Shown here piece after piece: positions 1 to 8,738 of a DNA stretch of 64,000 nt. The translations under genes and the position numbers were made by a program. Each line of letters starts with the position of its first letter. Within the stretch, counting starts at the first letter, position 1. The notes under the pieces are model-generated. The model was not told the DNA's origin. It was given only the letters and a program-made list of their open reading frames with translations, and made no database searches. The stretch comes from Brenneria corticis (GTDB lineage Bacteria; Pseudomonadota; Gammaproteobacteria; Enterobacterales; Enterobacteriaceae), in the NCBI RefSeq assembly GCF_003115855.1, contig NZ_KZ819073.1, positions 248,001 through 312,000 of the forward strand, in the 5' to 3' direction.

Positions 1-96
1 GCAACTGCTGACGTGGCGGGTGATCGCGTTAACGATGCCTGAACGGTCGGCCCCCACGGCGGTGATAACCAGATAGTGTTCTTGTGGACTCGGCAA
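1..96 (-). CDS. gcvR: GcvR, glycine cleavage system transcriptional repressor (5' part only)
   Basis: The first 32 codons are present and read MPSPQEHYLVITAVGADRSG, then IVNAITRHVSSC, the start of the first ACT domain of GcvR, which antagonises GcvA at the gcv operon. The gene runs off the left window edge. No ATG lies in frame, and TTG at 96-94 is the best start, with an AGGA about nine bases upstream (ATT at 99 is also possible). It is divergent from dapA, as in E. coli. Confidence 0.85.
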   Translation of the reverse strand, partial: MPSPQEHYLVITAVGADRSGIVNAITRHVSSC

Positions 97-151
97 AATG
101 ATGCTTCCTGTGCGTTTTCCAGAGATATTCACATGGTAACCATAAAAAATT

Positions 152-339
152 GCCGGGAGCAATTTTTAACGCCGCTCGCGGCGGCCCGAAGGGGGGCGGG
201 CAGGGACAGCCCGCCATAAAAAGCCGGGAGCAATTTTTAACGCCGCTTGCGGCGGCCCGAAGGGTGGCGGGCAGGGACAGCCCGCCATAAAAAGCCGGGA
301 GCAATTTTTAACGCCGCTCGCGGCGGCCCGCCATAAAAA
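152..339. repeat. 71-bp tandem repeat, 2.6 copies, with two potential hairpins per unit
   Basis: Copies begin at 152, 223 and 294, an exact 71-bp period. The first two differ at only a few positions. The third lacks about 25 internal bases and ends near 339. Each full unit holds CGCCGC-TC-GCGGCG and GGCGGGC-7 nt-GCCCGCC, both perfect palindromic stems. It fills most of the gcvR-dapA gap. No gene is credible here. The reading frames through it are repeat translations. Confidence 0.9.
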
Positions 340-474
340 ACTCAGAAGCGTTGTTAATGCTGCTGGCGGTATCATAAAAAAACCTGTGCCAGACGCCTAC
401 AATGCCGTTGCGCGCTTGCTTTTGCATAGAACTCAAAAGTACCATGAGGCACTTGTTTGTGGAGGGGACGGCCA

Positions 475-1353
475 ATGTTTACGGGAAGTATTGTTGCGCT
501 GGTTACGCCGATGGACGCCAAAGGCGCCGTCGACCGCGCCAGCCTGAAAAAACTGATTGATTATCATGTCGCCAGCGGCACATCGGCGATTGTCTCTGTG
601 GGAACGACGGGGGAGTCCGCCACGCTGAGCCACGAGGAACATGGCGACGTGGTGATGAGCACGCTGGAACTGAGCGACGGCCGCATCCCGGTGATCGCCG
701 GAACCGGCGCCAACGCCACCGCGGAAGCCGTTTCGCTGACCAAGCGCTTTCACGGCACCGGGGTCGCCGGCTGCCTGTCGGTCACGCCGTACTACAATCG
801 GCCGACGCAAGAAGGGCTGTATCAGCACTTCAAAGCCATCGCCGAACATACCGACCTGCCGCAAATCCTGTATAACGTTCCCTCCCGCACCGGTTGCGAC
901 CTGCTGCCGGAAACCGTGGCGCGATTGTCCGAAATTAAAAATATTGTCGCGATTAAAGAGGCGACGGGGAACTTAAGCCGGGTAAGTCAGATCCAAGAGC
1001 TGGTTAGTGAAGACTTCATCCTGCTGAGCGGCAATGACGATATCGGACTGGACTTTATGCAGCTCGGCGGTAAAGGGGTGATTTCCGTGACGGCGAACGT
1101 CGCCGCGCGTGAAATGGCGGAGCTTTGCCGGCTGGCGGCGCAGGGCAACTTTGTTGAAGCGCGCCGTTTAAATCAGCGCCTGATGCCGTTGCATCAGAAA
1201 TTATTTATTGAACCCAATCCGATCCCGGTGAAGTGGGCCTGTAAGGAATTGGGACTTGTGGCGACCGATACGCTTCGCCTGCCCATGACGCCGCTGACTG
1301 ATTCAGGTCGCACGGCGGTGGCGCGCGCATTGAAGCATGCGGGTTTGCTGTAA
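475..1353 (+). CDS. dapA: 4-hydroxy-tetrahydrodipicolinate synthase DapA
   Basis: DapA condenses pyruvate with aspartate semialdehyde, the first committed step of lysine and diaminopimelate synthesis in the cytoplasm. The 292-aa product matches the usual length. Visible family residues are the GTTGE motif near residue 43, the tyrosine of the YYNRPTQEG segment and the Schiff-base lysine in AIKEATG near residue 161. The ATG at 475 (MFTGSIVAL) has GGAGGGG about eight bases upstream. An in-frame ATG at 457 has no ribosome-binding site and is rejected. bamC follows after 16 bp and is probably cotranscribed. Confidence 0.98.
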   Translation: MFTGSIVALVTPMDAKGAVDRASLKKLIDYHVASGTSAIVSVGTTGESATLSHEEHGDVVMSTLELSDGRIPVIAGTGANATAEAVSLTKRFHGTGVAGCLSVTPYYNRPTQEGLYQHFKAIAEHTDLPQILYNVPSRTGCDLLPETVARLSEIKNIVAIKEATGNLSRVSQIQELVSEDFILLSGNDDIGLDFMQLGGKGVISVTANVAAREMAELCRLAAQGNFVEARRLNQRLMPLHQKLFIEPNPIPVKWACKELGLVATDTLRLPMTPLTDSGRTAVARALKHAGLL

Positions 1354-1369
1354 CCGTTAGGGAGATTGA

Positions 1370-2407
1370 ATGACTGATTCACTGCAAAAGTCGATGGTGG
1401 CGAAAGTTGTCGGCGTATCATTAGTGATGCTGTTGGCGGCTTGTTCCAGCGACCAGCGCTACAAGCGGCAGGTTAGCGGCGATGAATCCTATCTGCAGAC
1501 GCCGACGCAAAAAGCGCTGAACACGCCGGCCGGTATGATTTTACCGTTGCAGAACGGAGAATATGACATCCCGCCGGTAACGCAGAAGGGCGCGGTAGGC
1601 AAAGAACTGGATATTCGTCCGCCGGTGCAGCCGTTGGCTTTGCTGAGTGGTTCGCGCACCCAGATCTCGGGGGATACGGCAACGCTGTTATTGGAAAACA
1701 GCGCGCAAAACAGCCAGCTTTGGTCCCAGGTGGTGCGTATTCTACAGGATAAGAATTTCACCATCGCCAGCCGCCAGGACGCTCAGCAGACGCTGACCAC
1801 GGACTGGATCACCTGGACGCGCCAGGATGAAGATGTGCAATATCAGGGCCGCTATCAGATAACCGTTCAGCAGCAAGGGTATCAGATAGCGCTGGTGGTT
1901 AAACTGCTGGCATTGCAGCAGCAGAACACTCCGGTCGCCGAGCCGGCGCAAATCCAACGCTACGCGGGCTTGATGCTGAATACCATCAGCGAGTCGTTGG
2001 ACAGCCAGGCCACCGCGCGTGAAAACGCGCTGGCGCAGCGAACCAGCGGTACGCTGGACGTGCAGAGCGGAGCGGACGATACCGGCCTGCCGCTGCTGGT
2101 GGTGCGCGGGCCTTATACCCTGGTATGGGATCGTTTGCCGGCGGCCCTGGACAGCATCGGGATGAAGGTTAGCGATCGCAGCCGTCCTCAGGGCTCGGTT
2201 TCCGTCACCTACAGGGCGCCGGGCAGCAGCGCCTGGGAGGCGTTAGGGGCGAAAGATCCCGAACTGCCCAACGGCGATTACAAATTGCAGGTCGGCGATC
2301 TCGGTAACCGCAGCAGTCTGCAGTTTATCGACTCCAAAGGACATACGCTGAGTCAGTCGCAAAATGACGCGCTGGTGGCGGTATTCCAGGCGGCATTCAG
2401 TAAGTAA
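1370..2407 (+). CDS. bamC: Outer membrane assembly lipoprotein BamC (NlpB)
   Basis: BamC is a lipoprotein of the BamABCDE complex that inserts beta-barrel proteins into the outer membrane. The 345-aa product has a lipoprotein signal with lipobox LLAAC (Cys about 25), followed by the conserved RYKRQVSGDESYL segment of the unstructured N-terminal region that binds BamD. Two helix-grip domains follow. The start ATG has GGAG six bases upstream. It lies directly after dapA, as in related enterobacteria, and a stem-loop follows the stop. Confidence 0.97.
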   Translation: MTDSLQKSMVAKVVGVSLVMLLAACSSDQRYKRQVSGDESYLQTPTQKALNTPAGMILPLQNGEYDIPPVTQKGAVGKELDIRPPVQPLALLSGSRTQISGDTATLLLENSAQNSQLWSQVVRILQDKNFTIASRQDAQQTLTTDWITWTRQDEDVQYQGRYQITVQQQGYQIALVVKLLALQQQNTPVAEPAQIQRYAGLMLNTISESLDSQATARENALAQRTSGTLDVQSGADDTGLPLLVVRGPYTLVWDRLPAALDSIGMKVSDRSRPQGSVSVTYRAPGSSAWEALGAKDPELPNGDYKLQVGDLGNRSSLQFIDSKGHTLSQSQNDALVAVFQAAFSK

Positions 2408-2412
2408 CTCGC

Positions 2413-2440
2413 AAGGGTCGGATTATCCGGCCCTTCTTCA
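2413..2440 (+). terminator. Stem-loop terminator after bamC
   Basis: AAGGGtCGGA-tta-TCCGgCCCTT forms a ten-pair stem with one G-T pair, followed by TCTTCATT. It sits six bases after the bamC stop and would end the dapA-bamC transcript. Confidence 0.7.
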
Positions 2441-2507
2441 TTAAACAATCTAGGCGTTAAATTTTCGGGCCCGGTGCGCCTGGCCCTCACTGTGTGGAGT
2501 AATAAAG

Positions 2508-3221
2508 ATGCAAAAGCTAGCTGAGTTGTATCGTGGGAAGGCGAAAACCGTCTACACCACCGAAGATCCTGACCTGCTGGTGCTGGAGTTTCGCAATGAT
2601 ACGTCAGCAGGGGATGGCGCTCGCATTGAGCAGTTTGATCGGAAAGGGATGGTGAACAACAAGTTCAACCATTTCATTATGAGCAAACTGGAGCAAGCCG
2701 GGATCCCGACGCAAATGGTGAGCCTGCTTTCCGATACCGAAGTGCTGGTGAAAAAGCTGGATATGGTGCCGGTGGAGTGCGTGGTGCGTAACCGCGCCGC
2801 CGGGTCGCTGGTAAAACGTCTGGGCGTTGAAGAGGGTATCGAACTGAACCCGCCGCTGTTTGACCTGTTCCTGAAAAACGACGCCCTTCACGACCCCATG
2901 GTGAACGAGTCTTACTGCAAAACCTTTGGCTGGGTGAGCGAAGAGAACCTGGCGCGCATGAAGGAACTGAGTTACCAGGCGAATGAGGTGCTGAGCAAAC
3001 TGTTCGGCGACGCCGGCCTGATTCTGGTGGACTTCAAACTGGAGTTCGGCTTGTTTAAAGGCGAAGTGGTGCTGGGCGATGAGTTCTCTCCGGACGGCAG
3101 CCGCCTGTGGGATAAGGACACGCTGAACAAAATGGACAAAGACCGCTTCCGCCAGAGCCTCGGCGGCCTGATTGAAGCCTATGAAGAAGTCGCCCACCGT
3201 ATCGGCGTAAAATTGGACTAG
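2508..3221 (+). CDS. purC: Phosphoribosylaminoimidazole-succinocarboxamide synthase PurC
   Basis: PurC is the SAICAR synthetase of de novo purine synthesis. It joins CAIR and aspartate with ATP in the cytoplasm. The product is 237 aa, the length of the E. coli enzyme, and begins MQKLAELYRGKAKTVY. The SAICAR-synthetase signatures FNDTSAGDG-like (RNDTSAGDGARIEQFDRKG), VECVVRNRAAGSL and VLGDEFSPDGSRLWD are all present. GTGGAG precedes the ATG. It has its own upstream gap after the bamC terminator. No clear PurR operator was recognised by eye. Confidence 0.98.
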   Translation: MQKLAELYRGKAKTVYTTEDPDLLVLEFRNDTSAGDGARIEQFDRKGMVNNKFNHFIMSKLEQAGIPTQMVSLLSDTEVLVKKLDMVPVECVVRNRAAGSLVKRLGVEEGIELNPPLFDLFLKNDALHDPMVNESYCKTFGWVSEENLARMKELSYQANEVLSKLFGDAGLILVDFKLEFGLFKGEVVLGDEFSPDGSRLWDKDTLNKMDKDRFRQSLGGLIEAYEEVAHRIGVKLD

Positions 3222-3392
3222 CTGCGCAATCGTTTCCGTTCCGGGTTGTCGGATGCCGGGCAGGTCTGACAACCTTACTGAACGTTTGGCCTTTCATCCT
3301 GCGCCGCCTATTGATTAGTGCTATTATTGCCCGCCTTGGCGCAAGCCGCTCATTCATCATTTTCTTTTCTGTTATGCGGGCAAGGATTTTTC

Positions 3393-3845
3393 ATGGCCTA
3401 TTTTGATCCAACGCTGTTGATCCTGCTGGTGCTGGCCGGACTGGGTATTATCAGTCACAACATGACCGTTACGCTGGCTATTCTGATTTTATTGGCCGTT
3501 CGCATTACCCCGCTGAATAACTATTTCCCGTGGATAGAAAAATACGGTCTGACGATTGGGATTGTCATTCTCACCATTGGCGTGATGACGCCGATTGCCA
3601 GCGGGAAAATCACCGCGGCGGACGTCATTAACTCTTTTCTGAGCTGGAAATCGCTGCTGGCCATTGTTATCGGCGTCGTCGTGTCCTGGCTGGGGGGACG
3701 AGGCGTTTCCCTGATGAGCAGCCAACCCTCGGTGGTCGCCGGACTGCTGGTCGGTACGGTTCTGGGCGTGGCGTTGTTCCGCGGCGTGCCTGTCGGGCCG
3801 TTGATTGCCGCCGGCATCCTCTCTTTACTGATCGGCAAAACCTGA
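3393..3845 (+). CDS. UPF0756 / DUF441 family membrane protein (YeaL-like)
   Basis: This is a 150-aa, almost entirely hydrophobic protein with about four to five predicted transmembrane segments. It begins MAYFDPTLLILLVLAGLGII and ends LLIGKT. The ATG at 3393 has AAGG seven bases upstream. An in-frame ATG at 3318 would add a poorly supported 25-residue extension. The family is widespread in enterobacteria and has no established function. It occupies the place of ypfJ between purC and tmcA, and tmcA starts 11 bp after its stop, so cotranscription is likely. Confidence 0.85.
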   Translation: MAYFDPTLLILLVLAGLGIISHNMTVTLAILILLAVRITPLNNYFPWIEKYGLTIGIVILTIGVMTPIASGKITAADVINSFLSWKSLLAIVIGVVVSWLGGRGVSLMSSQPSVVAGLLVGTVLGVALFRGVPVGPLIAAGILSLLIGKT

Positions 3846-3856
3846 TCGTTTTTGCC

Positions 3857-5932
3857 ATGAAAGACTTCTTCTCCGATTTCGTCAACGGCCAGCGCCGACA
3901 GCGGCGCAGCCGCGTGCGGCGCCTGATGGTGCTGAGCGGGGAGCCTGGCTGGTGTGAAATCCAGGCGTTGACGCTGCGCGGTCAAATGGACGGCGACTGG
4001 CTGTGGATCGGTTCGCCTGCGCCGCCAGGCGTGACGTCATTAGCCGCCGCCAAGGTGCGTACCTTGCTCGGGCGGGAGTTCACCCATGCGATATTTGATG
4101 CCCGCCGGGGGCTGGACGTGGAAGCCTGGGCGATGCTCTCGGGCACGCTGCGCGCCGGAAGCTGGCTGATCCTGCTGGCGCCGGAATGGCAATCGTGGGT
4201 GAATCAGCCGGATGAAGACAGCCTGCGCTGGAGTGAACGGCCCCAGCCGATCCCCACGCCCCATTTTGTCCGCCATCTTCAACGGCATTTGCTGGCGGAC
4301 GATGAAGTCGCCGTCTGGCGTCAGGGCGAGACGCCGGCAATCAGCCCGCTGCGTTCGCGGCCTGAGCGCCAGCCCGCCGACGGCGAGCCGACGGTTCGGC
4401 AACGGCATATCTTACAGCAGCTCGACGCGGCGTCGCCGGGCGCCTATGTGGTCACTGCGCCGCGCGGCCGGGGCAAGTCGGCGCTGGCGGGCATGTTGAC
4501 CCGAGGCTGCGCGGGAGCGTGCTGGGCTACCGCGCCTTCCCGCACGGCCACCGACGTACTGCAACGGCATGCCCGCGACGATACCCGCTTCTGGGCGCCC
4601 GATGCGCTGCTGGAGCATTGCCGCCGCAATCCGCGGCCCGCGGTTGATTGGTTATTGATCGATGAAGCGGCGGCGATCCCTTCTTCGGTACTGACGGCGC
4701 TGCTGCCCTATTTCCCGCGTATTTTGATGACCACCACCGTGCAGGGATATGAAGGCACCGGGCGCGGTTTTCTGCTCAAGTTTTGCGCCTCGCTGCCGCA
4801 ATGCCGGGTTTTTACCCTTAATGAGCCGCTACGCTGGGCTGACGACGATCCGCTGGAGCGCGTGCTGGATAATGCGCTGCTGTTTGCGGAACCCGGCCTG
4901 ACAGAGAACGTTGGCCAGCCGGCGCCGTCAGGCTCCGCCCCCGAGCCGCGTGAAGAAAGCGCCGCCGACTGGCTGCGGCGGCCGCAGCGCTTACAGCAAT
5001 GCTATGCGTTGTTATGCAGCGCGCACTACCGCACCTCGCCCCTTGATTTACGCCGTCTGCTGGATGCGCCCGGCATGCATATCTACAGCGCTAATATCTC
5101 CGACGAGCCGTGCGGCGTGCTGTGGATGGTGGATGAAGGGGGCTTATCCCGCGAACTGGCGCATCAGATCTGGGCCGGGCGGCGCCGTCCGCGCGGCAAT
5201 CTGGTGGCGCAGTCGCTGGCCGCGCACGGCGGACAATGGAGCGCGCCGACGCTGCGCTCGCGCCGCGTCAGCCGTATCGCCGTGGCGGCCGCCTGGCGGC
5301 GCCAGGGCATCGGCCGGGCGCTGGTCGACCATCAACGGCGCGCGGCGCACTCTCAGGGATTGGATTATCTGTCGGTCAGCTTCGGCTACCAGCCGGATCT
5401 GTGGGCTTTCTGGCGTTCATGCGGTTTTCAACTGGCGCGGATCGGCAGCCATCTTGAAGCCAGCAGCGGCTGTTACAGCGCCATGGCGTTATTGCCCCTG
5501 AGCGCCGCAGGCCGTTTACTGGTCGGGCAGGCCACCCGGCAGCTGGCGCGGGATTGGTTCTGGCTGCGCCGTCTTATTCCGCTGGAGTTGCCTGTAGCGT
5601 TGAACGACGCCAGCGAACTGGAACAGGAAGACTGGCGCGCGCTGGCGGGGTTTGCGTTCGCCAGCCGGCCGATGGAGGCGAGTTTCGCCGCGCTGTCCCG
5701 GCTGGTTTTCCGTTCCCCGCTGGCATTGCCGGCATTGCGTTTGCTGGTGGAACAAGCGACCGATCCGGCATCGGCGGCGAAAATCCTCGGTCTGGCGGGA
5801 AAAAAGGCGCTATTGCAACGGTGGCGCGAGGAGACCGCGGCGGCATTGCATGACGAAGATCCGCTCGCCAGCCTGCATTGGCGCAACTGGGCGCAGGCGG
5901 GCGATGGCGTTGCATTCCCCGCGGGGGAGTAA
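3857..5932 (+). CDS. tmcA: tRNA(Met) cytidine acetyltransferase TmcA
   Basis: TmcA makes N4-acetylcytidine at the wobble position of elongator tRNA(Met) using acetyl-CoA and ATP. The 691-aa product shows the family order: an N-terminal DUF1726 region, a RecA-like helicase module with Walker A PRGRGKSAL (about residues 203-211) and Walker B LLIDEAAAIP, then a GNAT acetyltransferase core with AAAWRRQGIGRALVD, and a C-terminal tRNA-binding tail. In E. coli ypfH follows in the same direction. Here a convergent accessory gene ends 13 bp downstream, and only a ypfH remnant is found about 19.8 kb away. Confidence 0.96.
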   Translation: MKDFFSDFVNGQRRQRRSRVRRLMVLSGEPGWCEIQALTLRGQMDGDWLWIGSPAPPGVTSLAAAKVRTLLGREFTHAIFDARRGLDVEAWAMLSGTLRAGSWLILLAPEWQSWVNQPDEDSLRWSERPQPIPTPHFVRHLQRHLLADDEVAVWRQGETPAISPLRSRPERQPADGEPTVRQRHILQQLDAASPGAYVVTAPRGRGKSALAGMLTRGCAGACWATAPSRTATDVLQRHARDDTRFWAPDALLEHCRRNPRPAVDWLLIDEAAAIPSSVLTALLPYFPRILMTTTVQGYEGTGRGFLLKFCASLPQCRVFTLNEPLRWADDDPLERVLDNALLFAEPGLTENVGQPAPSGSAPEPREESAADWLRRPQRLQQCYALLCSAHYRTSPLDLRRLLDAPGMHIYSANISDEPCGVLWMVDEGGLSRELAHQIWAGRRRPRGNLVAQSLAAHGGQWSAPTLRSRRVSRIAVAAAWRRQGIGRALVDHQRRAAHSQGLDYLSVSFGYQPDLWAFWRSCGFQLARIGSHLEASSGCYSAMALLPLSAAGRLLVGQATRQLARDWFWLRRLIPLELPVALNDASELEQEDWRALAGFAFASRPMEASFAALSRLVFRSPLALPALRLLVEQATDPASAAKILGLAGKKALLQRWREETAAALHDEDPLASLHWRNWAQAGDGVAFPAGE

Positions 5933-5945
5933 GCATCGGCGTGAT

Positions 5946-7211
5946 TCACTCCAGCGGCGCGCGAAAGCGCGGCGCGTTATGGAGCAGCGACCACCATTGT
6001 TCCTCCAGCGGCGCCCTGAGCGTCGCCAGATGTGACGGGTAGTGGCGATAGAACGCCTCTTCTTTGGCGGAAAATTGCGGATTCTCCTCCAGCCACCGGG
6101 CGCGTAATTCGACGATTTGCTTATCCGTCAGCTGGTTTCCTCCAGCGGCGGCTTCCCGTGCTTTGAACCATGCGACGCGTTGCGCGGGGATTGCCCGCTC
6201 CGCATGGCTCCAGCCCGCCTGAATTTGCACCAGCTGCGCCAGCGCAAAGCCGAGCTGTATGGCGATGGCGCGCCAGCTTTGGGCGTCGGCGGCATCCGGC
6301 GACGGAGAAAGCAGGGCGAGCAGGGCGGCGATATATTTTTCCAGTTCCTGCCCGCTATCGGCGTTTTGCAGCAATGCCGTCGCCTGCTGATGCAGCGCCG
6401 CCCAGGCGGTTTCCTCCGCCGGCGCGCCGGCAAGGTGCCGGCCGGCGTGCTCCAGCCACTGACGGCGCAAATCATCCAGCGCCGGTTCCGCCAGCCACTC
6501 CGTCCACGGATAAAAACTGTCGCCCAGCCACATGTGCAGCCAGCGTAACGGCACATCCCCGACGTCCTTGCCGGGAAGCAGGGCGTTCGCCAGCGCATCC
6601 ACCTGCGCCGGCGTGGCGGCGGGTAGATTCTCCAGCAGACAGGCGATGGCGGCGGGCAGGCCGGTAACCCGTTCGAAGACTTCAATCTGCGCGCTGTGCG
6701 CCAGCGCCGCCGAGGTCGTGCCTTTATTATCCAGCCAGTAGGGGGAGAATGCCTTTTCGATGCGGCCCTCCGCGGCATGCCGCCGCAGGCGCTGAAACAG
6801 GAATTCGTGCAGCGACGGGTCGCCGTAGAATGCTCCCCAGCGCAGGGAGGCATTGGCGGTCGGCGGCGCGTGCTGCTCCAGGGCGATCTGGTGTGACGCC
6901 AGCCATCCCCGCAGTTGAGCCAGGGTTTTCATGCCGATTTGCCGCGAGACTTCCTCGCCGTTGCGGAATAGCAGCAGGGTGGGAATGCTGCGCACGCCGA
7001 AACGCCGCATCACCGCCGGGTATTGTTCGACGTCCAGTTTCGCCACGGTCAGCTGCTGGTCGGCATTTTCGGCCAGCGTCTCCAGCAGCGGCGCCAGCGC
7101 TTTGCAGGGCTGGCACCAGGGCGCCCACAGATCGAGCAAGATCGGCGTGTCGCTATTATTGAGCAAGGTCTCCAGCGAGGCGTCGCTGGCGGTGATAATG
7201 ACGTCGGACAT
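5946..7211 (-). CDS. Thioredoxin-fold protein with a long uncharacterised C-terminal domain
   Basis: The 421-aa protein begins with a thioredoxin domain (residues about 1-110) carrying the redox site WCQPC at 32-36 and the cis-proline loop SIPTLLLF near 77. No signal peptide is present, so it is probably cytoplasmic. The remaining 300 residues are alanine/leucine-rich and helical, and I do not recognise them. The protein is longer than CnoX/YbbN (about 284 aa), whose C-terminus is TPR-like. ATG at 7211 has GGAGA. It is the third gene of a tldE-like, tldD-like operon (49 bp after tldD), suggesting reduction or holding of peptides for the TldD/E pair. That role is inferred. Confidence 0.8.
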   Translation of the reverse strand: MSDVIITASDASLETLLNNSDTPILLDLWAPWCQPCKALAPLLETLAENADQQLTVAKLDVEQYPAVMRRFGVRSIPTLLLFRNGEEVSRQIGMKTLAQLRGWLASHQIALEQHAPPTANASLRWGAFYGDPSLHEFLFQRLRRHAAEGRIEKAFSPYWLDNKGTTSAALAHSAQIEVFERVTGLPAAIACLLENLPAATPAQVDALANALLPGKDVGDVPLRWLHMWLGDSFYPWTEWLAEPALDDLRRQWLEHAGRHLAGAPAEETAWAALHQQATALLQNADSGQELEKYIAALLALLSPSPDAADAQSWRAIAIQLGFALAQLVQIQAGWSHAERAIPAQRVAWFKAREAAAGGNQLTDKQIVELRARWLEENPQFSAKEEAFYRHYPSHLATLRAPLEEQWWSLLHNAPRFRAPLE

Positions 7212-7260
7212 GGTATCTCCATACAGAAAAAAAGCTAAAAGCGCTGGCGCCGCGCGGGCA

Positions 7261-8706
7261 TTATTGCGAACCGCCCACCGTCATATTGTCGATGCGCAGC
7301 GTCGGCTGGCCGACGCTGACCGGCAAGGTCTGGCCCTCCTTGCTGCAGGTGATATTGCCCTCGTCCAACGCCAGATTATTGCCGACCATCGAAACGTGCA
7401 GCAGCGCCTCCGGTCCGTGGCCGATCAGCGTCGCCCCCTTCACCGGGCGGGTGATTTTCCCATTTTCAATCAGATAGGCTTCCGTGGTTGCAAACACATA
7501 CTTACCGCTGCTGATATCGACCTGTCCGCCGCCAAAGCCGGCGGCATACAGCCCGTTTTTTACCGAGGCGATAATCTCGTCGGCGGGATACTGTCCCGCC
7601 AGCATATAGGTGTTGGTCATGCGCGGCAGCGGCAGCGAGGCGTAGGAGGCCCGGCGGGCGTTGCCCGTCAGCGCGGCGTTCATCAGCCGGGCATTCAGGC
7701 TGTCCTGCAGGTAGCCGCGCAGCAGGCCGTCTTCAATCAGCGTGGTGGTCTGGGTGGGGGTGCCTTCGTCATCCACATGGAGCGAACCGCGGCGTGAGGC
7801 CAGCGTACCGTCATCCACCACGGTAATGCCTTTGGCCGCAACGCGTTCTCCCAGCAGGTTGGAAAAGGCCGAGCTGCCTTTACGGTTGAAATCCCCCTCC
7901 AGTCCGTGGCCGATGGCTTCATGCAGCAGGATGCCGGGAGAGCCGGCCCCCAGCACCACGCTGTAGGTTCCCGCGGGGGCGGGAGCGGCGTCCAGATTAT
8001 TCAGCGCCTGATCGACGGCCTGGCGTACCCACTGCGCCACGCTTGCGTCGTCGAAGAAACGGTAGTCGAGGCGTCGGCCCCCGCCGCTGGAGCCGGTTTC
8101 TCTGCGACCCTGCTGTTCCACCACCACGCTGATAAACAGATTGACCAGCGGACGCGCATCGGCGGCTAGCTTGCCGTCGTGGCGGGCGATAATCACGGTT
8201 TCGTGCGCGGCGTTAAGATACGCGGAGACCTGCGTCACGCGCGGATCGCGGGCTCTGGCCTGACGATCGATGGAGGTCAGCAGCCGGTGCTTTTGCCGTT
8301 CGGTGAGGGAGGTCAGCGGATTATCCGCCGGATAAAGCGGCGCGGCGCCGTATGTTAGCGTCGCGGGTAGCGCAACGCTGGCGTGTTGCCCCTGACGGGT
8401 AATGTCTCTGACCGTATCGGCCGCCTGCAACAAGGCGCCGGCGGAAATATCATTGCTATAGGAGAAAGCGGTTTTTTCGCCGCTGACGGCGCGAACGCCC
8501 ACGCCGCGATCGCGGCTGAAACCGGTCGGACGGACAATGCCGTTTTCCAATTGCCAGCTCTCCTGCTGGCGGCTCTGGAAATAGAGATCCGCGTAGTCCA
8601 CCCGGCGCTGCATAATATGGCTCAAGGCGAGGCTGAGCGTGGTTGTCTCCAGTGAAAACTCGCTTAGCGCGGGAGAAAGCGAAGCATCCGTAGCGGGCAT
8701 TACCAT
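7261..8706 (-). CDS. TldD-like zinc metallopeptidase (accessory paralogue)
   Basis: The product is 481 aa, the length of E. coli TldD, and shares the family's motifs. These are the zinc-binding HEAIGH in LLHEAIGHGLEGDFNR, the SGGGRR segment, and a C-terminal cysteine in ITCSKEGQ followed by VGQPTLRIDNMTVGG. TldD with TldE forms a heterodimeric protease that degrades unfolded or unstructured peptides and matures microcin B17 in E. coli. ATG at 8706 has AGGAT seven bases upstream. The longer frame to 8829 overlaps tldE and lacks a ribosome-binding site. The canonical tldD is normally elsewhere in enterobacterial genomes, so this is probably a second copy. Confidence 0.9.
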   Translation of the reverse strand: MVMPATDASLSPALSEFSLETTTLSLALSHIMQRRVDYADLYFQSRQQESWQLENGIVRPTGFSRDRGVGVRAVSGEKTAFSYSNDISAGALLQAADTVRDITRQGQHASVALPATLTYGAAPLYPADNPLTSLTERQKHRLLTSIDRQARARDPRVTQVSAYLNAAHETVIIARHDGKLAADARPLVNLFISVVVEQQGRRETGSSGGGRRLDYRFFDDASVAQWVRQAVDQALNNLDAAPAPAGTYSVVLGAGSPGILLHEAIGHGLEGDFNRKGSSAFSNLLGERVAAKGITVVDDGTLASRRGSLHVDDEGTPTQTTTLIEDGLLRGYLQDSLNARLMNAALTGNARRASYASLPLPRMTNTYMLAGQYPADEIIASVKNGLYAAGFGGGQVDISSGKYVFATTEAYLIENGKITRPVKGATLIGHGPEALLHVSMVGNNLALDEGNITCSKEGQTLPVSVGQPTLRIDNMTVGGSQ

Positions 8707-8738
8707 TTTGATTATCCTGTTGCTGTAAAGGGCGGAAA

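Noticed and set aside
152..339. CRISPR array
   Set aside because: The units are contiguous 71-bp repeats with no unique spacers, and there are no cas genes.
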